DNA from: Chitinophaga tropicalis
Lineage (GTDB): Bacteria; Bacteroidota; Bacteroidia; Chitinophagales; Chitinophagaceae
DNA: 64,000 nucleotides
NCBI RefSeq assembly: GCF_009758205.1
Contig: NZ_WRXN01000001.1
Location: forward strand, 248,001 to 312,000
Direction of reading: 5' to 3'
A program made the position numbers and the translations under genes. A model generated the notes under the pieces. The model saw only the letters and a program-made list of their open reading frames with translations. It had not been told where the DNA came from and searched no databases. Positions 34,588 to 43,176 of the stretch are shown here, piece by piece. Within the stretch, counting starts at the first letter, position 1. The number at the start of each line of letters is the position of its first letter.

Positions 34588-36036
34588 CTATTTAGCATCC
34601 CACCAGACTTTGTCTGTAATAACTTTAGCTCCCGGGAAGTTAGGGTTCCTGGTAAGCTCTGTATTAGGATACAGCATTCTTACAGGAAACACCCCATCAC
34701 CGAGGTCAGAAGCCTGAGAAGTAACAAAGAAATCAGGATAACCTGTGCGGCGCCATTCAGACCATGCTTCAAAGCCCTGGTTACCGCACATAGCAAAGTA
34801 TTTCTGTGTGATGATAGCTTTAACCTGTCCGTCTTTATCAGCCGGGAATTCAGCTACCCTGTCAGTAACATAAGATCCCTGATCAACTTTATAGGAAGCA
34901 AAGCTGGCTGCAATACCCTGCTGGTACAACGCTTTCGCGTCGCCGGTCAGCCAGCCACGGGATACAGCTTCAGCCTGCAGGAAATAGCTCTCAGCTGCAG
35001 AGATGAACTTAACAGGAGCCAGTGCGGAAGCTGCCTGTCGTGGAGCAGCGCCTACAGCAGTTCCCGGAAGGGACACAGAATACTCCGGCTGGGTGTTGTA
35101 GCTACCCTGCGGGATAGGCACCACTTTATCAGTATCTGCCGCTATCTGGTAGAAGGTGGTCAACCGGGGGTCGTTCAGGGAGATCATCTGGGAAACGTTA
35201 GTTTCGCTGGCCACCAGGTTCTCGGTAAGCCCCAGACCCAGCATTTCAGAATACAGCGGGTTAGTGTTACCACCCTGCTTGGTATAGTTGATCTGTGCAT
35301 CTTCAGTCAGGAAAACTGCTCCCTGTAAAGAAGCAATACCAGCAGCTGCTTCAGTTGGAGCTACCTCAGAAAGACGCATATAGGCACGCAGCTTCAGGGT
35401 ATTGGCAAACGCTCTCCACTTAACTAATCTACCTCTGAATATCAGGTCCTCATCGCCGGGAGCAAATTCAGATTCTTCATCTAACATAGCCAGGCCCTGG
35501 TCTATCAGGCTGAAAATGGTATCATATGCCTCTTTCTGCGAATCATAATGAGGAGTGAGAATACCCTCATCGCCTTTCGCCGCTTCTTTCACAGGAATAT
35601 CACCGAATGCATCGGTTACCAGCTGGAAATCATATGCTTTCAGGATCAGGCCAATAGCTGCGTATTGCTTGTATTTGGGAACACGGCGCCCCTGCCCGAT
35701 CACCACATCCAGGTCCTTCATACCGTCTGCCAGCAGGAACTGCCAGGGGCGGTCAAAGCTGGATGCCTGTACATTGTACTGGTCCACAATTTTATATTGG
35801 GAAGAAGTAGGAGCCTGTGTCCAGTACTGGCTCCATATGCTGCCATAGATCTGGAACTGGTTGCCCAGCACATAACCAATAGCCCCCTGCGCTGAAGGCA
35901 GCAACAGGTTGGCTTCCACACTATCAGAATTATTCGGATTCACGTTCGTATCCAGGAAATTGGAACATCCTGTCAATGAAAGAGACAGCACTGCCAGGAA
36001 ACCTGCGGCTGATTTGATGATATGTTGCTTTGTCAT
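34588..36036 (-). CDS. SusD/RagB-like lipoprotein (SusD-like_2 type), unit 3
   Basis: A 482-residue lipoprotein with lipobox cysteine in LSLTGCSNFLD. The C-terminal pattern FEAWSEWRRTGYPDFFVTSQ followed by FPVRMLYPNTELTRNPNFPG matches the SusD-like_2 group and is close to the unit-1 protein, so units 1 and 3 are paralogous pairs. It lies 20 bases behind its susC. Substrate unknown. Confidence 0.92.
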   Translation of the reverse strand: MTKQHIIKSAAGFLAVLSLSLTGCSNFLDTNVNPNNSDSVEANLLLPSAQGAIGYVLGNQFQIYGSIWSQYWTQAPTSSQYKIVDQYNVQASSFDRPWQFLLADGMKDLDVVIGQGRRVPKYKQYAAIGLILKAYDFQLVTDAFGDIPVKEAAKGDEGILTPHYDSQKEAYDTIFSLIDQGLAMLDEESEFAPGDEDLIFRGRLVKWRAFANTLKLRAYMRLSEVAPTEAAAGIASLQGAVFLTEDAQINYTKQGGNTNPLYSEMLGLGLTENLVASETNVSQMISLNDPRLTTFYQIAADTDKVVPIPQGSYNTQPEYSVSLPGTAVGAAPRQAASALAPVKFISAAESYFLQAEAVSRGWLTGDAKALYQQGIAASFASYKVDQGSYVTDRVAEFPADKDGQVKAIITQKYFAMCGNQGFEAWSEWRRTGYPDFFVTSQASDLGDGVFPVRMLYPNTELTRNPNFPGAKVITDKVWWDAK

Positions 36037-36056
36037 TATTCTCTTTTTTTAAAACC

Positions 36057-39000
36057 TTAGAATGTCACCCTTACATTGAAACCAAAGTTGCGGAGAGATG
36101 GCTGTGCAGTGAAGTCAAAGCCCTGCTCATTACCGGCGCCGCCTGAGTTTACTTCAGGGTCAGCATATCTGTTCTCTTTTGCAGTCCACAATGCCAGGTT
36201 GTTACCAAACACCCCCACACTCAGACCTCCAAACGGAGTCCTGTTCAGCAGATGCTGAGGTAAACGGTAACTCAGGCTGGCCTCACGCAGTCTGATATAA
36301 GATGCGTCCACTATGTGCTGTCCGGATGGGATCACACTTGGGAACCAGTTCTGCTTATCATATGTGACGCTTGTATTAGGCACCAGTTTGCCGGTACCAT
36401 CATCCACCACTGAATTTTCCCATACAGTATTCTCACGTCCGCCAACAGCAGTTTCATAGGCAGCACCGGTGAAGTCCAGGATGTCTTTGGTACGTGAGAA
36501 GAATTTATTGCCCTGTTTGGTATCGAACAGGATGCTGAAACTGAAGTTCTTGTAAGAAGCGTTAGCACCCCATGAAGCCTGGTATTTAGGATTATAGGAA
36601 CCCAGGTAAACCGCACCACTGGTAAGCAAAGGCATACCCGTATTGCTGCTCACTATTACACGGCCCTGGTCATCACGCTGAATATCCTGTGCATAGAAAG
36701 TACCATAAGGTTTTCCCTTTGCAGCTACAATGCTCATACCGCTTAAACCACCAATTACAACCTGGTCAGCACCGGTAATATCCAGCACCTTGTTGGTATT
36801 TTTGGTATAAGTACCAAACAGCTCCAGGGTAAAGCCGGAAGCAGTACGCAGCGGTGTACCCCTCAGGCTCAGTTCCACACCTTTGTTCTCAACAACACCA
36901 GTGTTCAATGTTTTCTGGGTAAAACCGGAAGAAGGAGGCAAAGGCACTTTCAGTATCTGATCTTTGGATCTGTTGCTGTAGTAAGAGAAATCAACAGACA
37001 GCCTGTTATCCAGGAAATTCAGTTCAGTACCTACTTCAAATGCAGTAGTGATCTCCGGTTTCAGGTTAGGATTGCCTATCAGGTCGCCCAGGGTAAAGCC
37101 GTTCACACCATCTAAAGGGAAAGTGGTATTACCAAAACCAAGCCTGTCTATCATTGCTTTCTGGTAGTAAGTACGCAGCAGATAAGGATCCGCGTCGTTA
37201 CCTACCTGTGCCCAGCTGGCGCGTACTTTACCGTAGTTCAGTATCTCTGCCAGTTTGGTATCTTTAGTCAGTTCGGTGAATACAAATGCACCATTCACAC
37301 TCGGATAGAAGAATGATCTGTTCTGCACAGGAAGAGTGGAAGACCAGTCATTCCTTGCAGTAGCACCCAGATAGATCATGTTCTTATAAGACACGTTCAA
37401 TTCACCATACAAACCTATCAGACGGCGTTTGGTCACTTCATCAAAAGTAACCAGCGGACCATTACTGTTATCTGCATTGTACAGACCTGGTACTACCAGA
37501 CCTGCAGGGTTGGTCTGCATTTCAGTGGTGTTGAATATACGCTGGCGGATGTTGTGACCTACCATCAGTGAAGTATTGAAATCACCGAAAGTCTTTTTAG
37601 CAGTCACCATCAGGTCATGAGTAACTTCACTCAGGTTGTACTGGTCTTTAGAATACATACCCAGGGAAGTCTGGTTCTGGGAACCTGGTTTGTAATACCT
37701 TTTAATATCGTCTGCAGGCAACAGATCAAACTTGGGATATTTATAGGTACGACGGTCAGAATAAACGTCAGCGCCTACCCTTTCAACTACATCTAACCAT
37801 GCCAGTGGCTTATAGTTCAGGGTGAAGTTACCCGTAATCCTGTCCACATCATTCAGGTTCTTGTAGTTCTTCAGGATATAGTAAGGGCTCTTCGTATAAG
37901 CGCCATAGTAACCATAAGTAGGATTACCATTTTCATCAAAAGTATTACCGAAGCTGTTATAAGGATTGCTCAGGTCACCCATTTTATCAACAGGAATATC
38001 ACGCGGGGTCTGCAATACGTTGTCAAATACAGATGCATCACCCTGACCACCCTGGATCATCTGGCTGTTTATCTTATTATAGTTAAATGAAACAGAGGTA
38101 GAGATCTTGTTGTTCAGCTGAGCAGTACCATTAAAGCGAATACCGTATTTGTTATACTTATCGTAATCGCCTGGCATTACTCCATCAGAGTTCAGACTGT
38201 TGAGAGACAGGTAGTAAGTGGTCTTTTCTCCTGCACCTGACAGAGACAGGTTACTGTTGATAGCCTTACCCAGTTCAAAGAAATCCTTCACATTGTTTTT
38301 GGCGGCAGAGTAAGCTTTCTTCTGTCTTACACCGTTAATAGACTGTCCCCATTCTCTTTCCACACCATCAAATTCAGGTCCCCAGCTCCAGTTTTCACGA
38401 GGGTCTATAACTGCCATATCATATCCCTGACCATATCTGTTCTGGAATTCCGGCAGCTTGGCAATGTTGGAGAAAGTAACACCTGTGTTGAAAGTAACTT
38501 CATTCTTCTTGTTGGCGCCTGCTTTCTTACCACTCTTCGTCGTGATGATCAACGCACCGTTGGAAGCACGTGAACCATACAACGCAGCGGCAGCGGGGCC
38601 TTTCAGCACAGTAACAGATTCGATGTCCTCCGGGTTGATATCATTACCTCGGTTACCGAAGTCTACAGTGCTGCGGCTGTCTCCACCACCAATGATGCTG
38701 GAGTTATCGATAGGCACACCATCAATTACCATCAGCGCCTGGTTGTTACCGGCAATAGAAGAACCCCCTCTGAGCACTATCCTCGAAGAACTTCCCGGAG
38801 CATTGGCACTGGTAGAAATGTTCACACCGGCCACTTTACCTGCCAGCGCATTCAGCGGACTGGTGCTTTGTCCTTTTGTGAGTTCATCATTCTTTAAAGT
38901 GGGAGCTGCATAACCAAGAGAGCTTTTATCTCTTCGTATAGCATTTGCCGTTACAACTGTTTCTGTAAGCTTGGTTACATCAGGATAGAGTACCACGTTT

Positions 39001-39275
39001 GCTTTTGTACCGGTGGCCTTCAATTCCTGGTCCTTCATCCCTACAAACTTAACAACCAGTACACCAGCGCCTTCAGGTACCTGGATGGTGTAAACGCCAT
39101 CTGTATTGGTTACGGTACCTACACTAGTGCCTTTTACAATAACTGTAGCGCCAATTACCGGCTGACCATCATCACCGGAAGTAACCTTCCCCGTGATGGT
39201 ACGGTTTTGCGCAACCACCTGTCCGACAAGCAATAGGGCGGACAGGAGGAAAAATAAACTTTTCCTCATAAGCAT
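36057..39275 (-). CDS. SusC/RagA-type TonB-dependent transporter, unit 3
   Basis: About 1072 residues from the ATG at 39275 (MLMRKSLFFLLSALLLVGQVVAQ is a good signal; the longer frame to 39332 would add a poor extension). A regulatory-like beta domain (ITGKVTSGDDGQPVIGATVI), the TonB-box-like region TETVVTA, plug motifs GSSSRIVLRGGSSIAGNNQA and VLKGPAAAALYGSRASNG, and a barrel ending in FGFNVRVTF are visible. The close match to unit 1 in the plug suggests duplication. TGTAGCGTAA lies 77-86 bases before the start. Confidence 0.94.
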   Translation of the reverse strand: MLMRKSLFFLLSALLLVGQVVAQNRTITGKVTSGDDGQPVIGATVIVKGTSVGTVTNTDGVYTIQVPEGAGVLVVKFVGMKDQELKATGTKANVVLYPDVTKLTETVVTANAIRRDKSSLGYAAPTLKNDELTKGQSTSPLNALAGKVAGVNISTSANAPGSSSRIVLRGGSSIAGNNQALMVIDGVPIDNSSIIGGGDSRSTVDFGNRGNDINPEDIESVTVLKGPAAAALYGSRASNGALIITTKSGKKAGANKKNEVTFNTGVTFSNIAKLPEFQNRYGQGYDMAVIDPRENWSWGPEFDGVEREWGQSINGVRQKKAYSAAKNNVKDFFELGKAINSNLSLSGAGEKTTYYLSLNSLNSDGVMPGDYDKYNKYGIRFNGTAQLNNKISTSVSFNYNKINSQMIQGGQGDASVFDNVLQTPRDIPVDKMGDLSNPYNSFGNTFDENGNPTYGYYGAYTKSPYYILKNYKNLNDVDRITGNFTLNYKPLAWLDVVERVGADVYSDRRTYKYPKFDLLPADDIKRYYKPGSQNQTSLGMYSKDQYNLSEVTHDLMVTAKKTFGDFNTSLMVGHNIRQRIFNTTEMQTNPAGLVVPGLYNADNSNGPLVTFDEVTKRRLIGLYGELNVSYKNMIYLGATARNDWSSTLPVQNRSFFYPSVNGAFVFTELTKDTKLAEILNYGKVRASWAQVGNDADPYLLRTYYQKAMIDRLGFGNTTFPLDGVNGFTLGDLIGNPNLKPEITTAFEVGTELNFLDNRLSVDFSYYSNRSKDQILKVPLPPSSGFTQKTLNTGVVENKGVELSLRGTPLRTASGFTLELFGTYTKNTNKVLDITGADQVVIGGLSGMSIVAAKGKPYGTFYAQDIQRDDQGRVIVSSNTGMPLLTSGAVYLGSYNPKYQASWGANASYKNFSFSILFDTKQGNKFFSRTKDILDFTGAAYETAVGGRENTVWENSVVDDGTGKLVPNTSVTYDKQNWFPSVIPSGQHIVDASYIRLREASLSYRLPQHLLNRTPFGGLSVGVFGNNLALWTAKENRYADPEVNSGGAGNEQGFDFTAQPSLRNFGFNVRVTF

Positions 39276-39351
39276 GTTTTGTTTCCGTTTTTTAAAATAT
39301 ATGAATAGAAAAAACCCTCCGGAACCGACCACTGATCCCGAAAATCTTTGT

Positions 39352-39361
39352 TTACGCTACA
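39352..39361 (-). promoter_or_regulatory. TGTAGCGTAA element upstream of susC unit 3
   Basis: The minus-strand element TGTAGCGTAA is followed by ACAAAGAT, as in the unit-1 copy at 29429-29438 (ACATTGAT). GTTTAC and GTAAAC flank it as an inverted repeat. The rest of 39276-39770 is AT-rich; a GC-rich inverted repeat near 39673-39698 (GCAGGCGGCA..TGCCACCTGC) may end the transcript of the gene at 39771-40448. Confidence 0.45.
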
Positions 39362-39770
39362 TTAGTAAACACAAATAATTTCGCTGATAAACCCCCTGGT
39401 TTAATTTTTAGTTTCCGTTGATAAATAATAATAAACTAACAATACATTACCTTGAATAGTACAGGTGGGTTAAGAGTTGGCATCGCCTCTCATAAGCATT
39501 CCCCTTGATCTTGTTGTTTAACTTAACTTTAACGTTCAAAGTTAGATTATTAACATTTATTTCTGAAATAAATACCCGAAAAATATGTTCTGGATCATTC
39601 CTTTAACTATGCATTAACATAACATGGAAAATTTTATTTCTTAAATTCTACATACATTTTATCAATAAAAGGCAGGCGGCAAGAGTGCCACCTGCGCGCT
39701 CATCAACCAAAATCTAAATCCGGGTTACCAGATTTAAATAAAAACTTATTCTCTGCATAAAAAGACCCTG

Positions 39771-40448
39771 TCAGGAAAGACTTAATGGCTGTTCCTTCAG
39801 CAACTCAAGCAAGGTTTCATAAATGTCCTCGTTCCTGTTATTATACCGGAACTCACACTCTTTCAAATGCAGATATACCGTACTACGGTTTAATCCTTTG
39901 AACTTGGCCAGACGATGTTTTGTCAGGCCCCAGAAAGCATCCACGTCATCAGCAACCGCTATGGCACCGTCGTTCTCCAGGTTGTACAGCCTGTACTGAC
40001 CAAGATCTGCTACATTACTGAAACGTCGGATCCTTTCCGCTACGTTCTGCGTTTCCAGTACAGAACGGTTACTGCGTATCACAGAATGGATCATAGACCT
40101 GCTTACATCAGGCAGTATCTCAGTATGCAACCTGTCAAAAGACCGGTATATACCAAAGACCACCGGCCGGATATTACGGCCTGCATCCGTTTTAACTGCA
40201 GTTTCTTCTGTAGAATGGTGAACATTACGCACGGCCTGAGAACGATGACCGCTCTCTAAAGGTTGCAATGCTTCGCAATGACGGGCTATCTGCTGGCGGA
40301 TCTTTTTGAGATAGCTGTTAACGGTCACGCGGCTTACTCCGCTGATGTTGGCAATCTGAGTGGCAGTGAGATCCTCGGCAAATAGCCGCAGTATCTCCTT
40401 AAATTTACGCTCAGACAAATGAGCGCCCTTTAAGTACTTGTTTTTCAT
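39771..40448 (-). CDS. IS1595/IS1016-like transposase homologue lacking catalytic residues
   Basis: A 225-residue protein that follows the whole length of IS1016-group (IS1595 family) transposases: start LSERKFKEILRLFAEDLTAT, an HTH at about 26-50 (QIANISGVSRVTVNSYLKKI), VVFGIYR at 97-103, TEILPDVSR, and the C-terminal DAFWGLTKHRLAKFKGLNRS and YLHLKECEFRYNNR. Family members carry a first Asp near residue 65 (VDESYFG-type), a second near 137 (HSDGW-type) and a Glu before SFWG. Here those regions read ESGHRSQAV, TQNVAERI and VDAFWG, so the first two acids are missing and the third is Asp. No terminal inverted repeats or target duplications are seen. The reading frame is intact, suggesting a retained DNA-binding protein rather than a decayed element. 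Confidence 0.75.
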   Translation of the reverse strand: MKNKYLKGAHLSERKFKEILRLFAEDLTATQIANISGVSRVTVNSYLKKIRQQIARHCEALQPLESGHRSQAVRNVHHSTEETAVKTDAGRNIRPVVFGIYRSFDRLHTEILPDVSRSMIHSVIRSNRSVLETQNVAERIRRFSNVADLGQYRLYNLENDGAIAVADDVDAFWGLTKHRLAKFKGLNRSTVYLHLKECEFRYNNRNEDIYETLLELLKEQPLSLS

Positions 40449-40573
40449 GAACTAAAAGAGGTTAGAATGGCATGATAAACCTCATACTTTTTAGTGGGTA
40501 TTAAACATCCTTTTATACAAACGGCTAAATGGGGTGGATGAATGTAGCCCACTAGATTATTTGGAGAGTAACG

Positions 40574-40614
40574 AAAAACGCTCAAGACAAGTTAATTTGC
40601 CTTGAGCGTTTTTT
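40574..40614. terminator. Terminator between the RND and transposase-like genes
   Basis: AAAAACGCTCAAG and CTTGAGCGTTTTT form a perfect stem with a 14-base loop and T/A flanks. On the minus strand it lies directly upstream of the RND stop codon side, so it ends the RND gene poorly placed; it more likely ends transcription of the RND gene reading left. Confidence 0.5.
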
Positions 40615-40638
40615 CTAATATATGAACTATCAATATCT

Positions 40639-43065
40639 CTAACCTCTTTTCTCTCTGTCTTTCAGACCTAATTCTGACATGTCCAGATCCTGCTCCTCAT
40701 CCAGCGTATTCCATAATTGCTTCTTCTGCGCCTTCTTTAACAACGCCTTCTCCATCCACAACAGCAACGCAGGAAGAATGGTAAGGTTGGTGATCATCGC
40801 CATCAGTAATGTCAGAGAAGTAAGCCAGCCCAACGCCTTGGTACCACCAAACTCTGAGAAACTGAATATCATAAAGCCAGCCAGCAATATCAGGGAAGTA
40901 TAGATAATGCTCAACCCGGTTTCCTGAATGGTCTGTTTTACCGTAGCAGAAATATCCAGGTTATGATGCGGCAACTCCTGCTTGAAGTTAACCAGGAAAC
41001 GGATAGTCACATCTATCGCAATTCCCAATGCCACACTGAACACCAGCACCGTCGATGGTTTCAGCGGAATATCCAGCCAGCCCATCACACCCGCTGTTAC
41101 CGCCAGCGGAATAATATTCGGGATCAGCGATATTAACAGCATCCTCCACGAACGGAAAAGATATAACATACAAAAAATGATCAGCACAAACGCCAGGACT
41201 ATACTTTCTGTCAGACCGTTAATGATAAAACGGCTACCCTCCAGGAAGATCACACTCGTACCCGTAAACGTCACATTGTATTTAGCGGTATCGAAGATCT
41301 GGTTAACCTGCGGACGTAAAGAATCCAGCAACACCGGCAGCCTTGAAGAACCTACGTCCTTCATGTTTACACTTACACGCGCCACCTGCCTGGTGCTGTC
41401 CATAAAAGATGATACCAGCTTGCCAAAAGCAGCAGCATCCTTGCTGGAGCCTTCACTACCTTTCATACGCAGATAAGGGGCCAGGAAGCCTATATCAAAC
41501 TGGTTGGGAATGCTATAGTTGGTGGCATCTCCATTATAATAAGCCTGCTTTGCAAACTTGATCCCCTCTGCAACAGACAGCGGCCGCGCAAAATCCGGCT
41601 GCGCTTCTACCAGCTTAGTAAGCTGGTCCAGTTTCTCCAGTGTCTGCAATCCAATTACACCATTCTTCTTCTTTGTATCTACAGCAATCTCCAGCGGCAT
41701 CACACCTTTGAAGTTATGTTCAAAGAATTTGAGATCAGTGTAGAGCTTGTCACTCTGCGGAACGTCATCCAGCATATGCGCCTCAGACTTCAGCTGCAGC
41801 ATACCCAGCACAGCACCCGCAATGAATACCACAGAAAGAACATATACCCATTTGCGGTACTGGAATACCAGGGCCGTAAGCCCGTCCAGCAAAGCGCGGA
41901 ACATACGGTTGTCCAGGTAACTGGTATGCTTTGTTTTTGGTGGAGGCAGATAGCTCAGCACGGCCGGCAGGAATACGAACGAGATAGCAAAGATCAGCAT
42001 GATGTTCAGACCTGCCACTACACCAAATTCCTTCAGCAGGGCGCTCTTGGTAAAGCAAAACACCCCGAAACCAATAGCTGCTGTCAGGTTCGTAAACAGG
42101 GTCACAATTCCCATACGCTGTATCATATGTACCAGCGCGCGGGTCTTGTTGCCGTCTTTCGCGTATTCTGTATGATACTTATTGAGGAAATAAACACAGT
42201 TGGGAATACCTATCACTACAATTAACGGAGGTATCAGGGCCGTCAGCAACGTGATCTTATAACCACACAGTACAATAGTGGCTACAGACCAGATCACCCC
42301 GATAGCCACCACTACCATAGACATCAGCACAGCGCTGATAGACCTGAAAAATACCAGCAGTATCAACGCTGTCAGCGCAAAAGATAACATCAGGAACAGG
42401 TTCAGCTCCCGCTTTACCTTGTTGGCCATGATAGTACGGATCAGCGGCAAACCACTCATACGTACTTCTGTATGATGCTTCTCCCCAAAAGCTGTTCCCA
42501 GCTTCATCACATTATCCACCACTTCCGAACGGCGGGCCGTTCCCATCACGCCTTTCCTGATATTGATCATCAGCATATAGGCATGAGTGTCAGGATTATA
42601 CAACAAGCCCTTGTAAAATGGCAGGTTACGGAAAATACCTGCCATACCGTCTATTGCTGCCTGCTGCTGCAGGTCTCCCTTAAATATAGGCAGCGCTGCC
42701 AGCTTGCGCGTACTGTCGTTCTTAACAAGGTTGATAGCAAATGGTACGCTCAGCACATTCTCCACAAACTCTACTTTCTTCAGATCATTGTTCAGCTGTA
42801 TATAGTCATTGAAGAAATCCTTCTGAAAAAAGCTGTCGGTCTGTACACCAATCACCATCATGTTCCCATCTTCTCCAAAACGGCCTTTAAACTCCATGTA
42901 TTCTTTATACTTGATATTATCAAGCGGAATAGATTTGTTGGCCTCATAGGACAGTTCTACTTTCTTGGCGAAATATGCCATCACCACCGTTCCTGCCAGC
43001 AATAAAACCAGCAAGGATAACCTGAATTTCAGTACGAAACCCGCTAAGCGTTGCCACATAAGCAT
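40639..43065 (-). CDS. RND superfamily exporter (MMPL/HAE3 type)
   Basis: An 808-residue inner-membrane transporter with the RND layout: one N-terminal helix, a large periplasmic loop, a block of five to six helices (about 215-375), then the same order repeated (helix near 405, loop, and helices about 620-780). The sterol-sensing-like segments LLTALIPPLIVVIGIPNCVYFLNKY and VLVFSVALGIAIDVTIRFLV occur at equivalent places in the two halves. This type usually exports lipids or hydrophobic compounds by proton antiport. No membrane-fusion or TolC partner gene is adjacent. Confidence 0.9.
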   Translation of the reverse strand: MLMWQRLAGFVLKFRLSLLVLLLAGTVVMAYFAKKVELSYEANKSIPLDNIKYKEYMEFKGRFGEDGNMMVIGVQTDSFFQKDFFNDYIQLNNDLKKVEFVENVLSVPFAINLVKNDSTRKLAALPIFKGDLQQQAAIDGMAGIFRNLPFYKGLLYNPDTHAYMLMINIRKGVMGTARRSEVVDNVMKLGTAFGEKHHTEVRMSGLPLIRTIMANKVKRELNLFLMLSFALTALILLVFFRSISAVLMSMVVVAIGVIWSVATIVLCGYKITLLTALIPPLIVVIGIPNCVYFLNKYHTEYAKDGNKTRALVHMIQRMGIVTLFTNLTAAIGFGVFCFTKSALLKEFGVVAGLNIMLIFAISFVFLPAVLSYLPPPKTKHTSYLDNRMFRALLDGLTALVFQYRKWVYVLSVVFIAGAVLGMLQLKSEAHMLDDVPQSDKLYTDLKFFEHNFKGVMPLEIAVDTKKKNGVIGLQTLEKLDQLTKLVEAQPDFARPLSVAEGIKFAKQAYYNGDATNYSIPNQFDIGFLAPYLRMKGSEGSSKDAAAFGKLVSSFMDSTRQVARVSVNMKDVGSSRLPVLLDSLRPQVNQIFDTAKYNVTFTGTSVIFLEGSRFIINGLTESIVLAFVLIIFCMLYLFRSWRMLLISLIPNIIPLAVTAGVMGWLDIPLKPSTVLVFSVALGIAIDVTIRFLVNFKQELPHHNLDISATVKQTIQETGLSIIYTSLILLAGFMIFSFSEFGGTKALGWLTSLTLLMAMITNLTILPALLLWMEKALLKKAQKKQLWNTLDEEQDLDMSELGLKDREKRG

Positions 43066-43164
43066 CGTTGTATTTTAGTAAGGCCGTAAAGGTAATCAAA
43101 GTTGTCTAAAAAAGGGGGAGATTCGGATATATAACAACCCGGCCATAAAGTAATAACATATGAG

Positions 43165-43172
43165 TATTTTTG
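43165..43172 (+). promoter_or_regulatory. Candidate -7 box directly before porZ
   Basis: TATTTTTG is an exact -7 match and ends only four bases before the porZ ATG. If used, the mRNA is leaderless or nearly so. Confidence 0.35.
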
Positions 43173-43176
43173 TCTT

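Noticed and set aside
24189..39332. A classical polysaccharide utilisation locus
   Set aside because: There are SusC/SusD pairs but no glycoside hydrolases, lyases or sensors next to them, so a polysaccharide assignment is not supported.
39660..40560. An intact insertion sequence around the transposase-like gene
   Set aside because: I looked for terminal inverted repeats and flanking direct repeats and found none, and the catalytic residues are missing.
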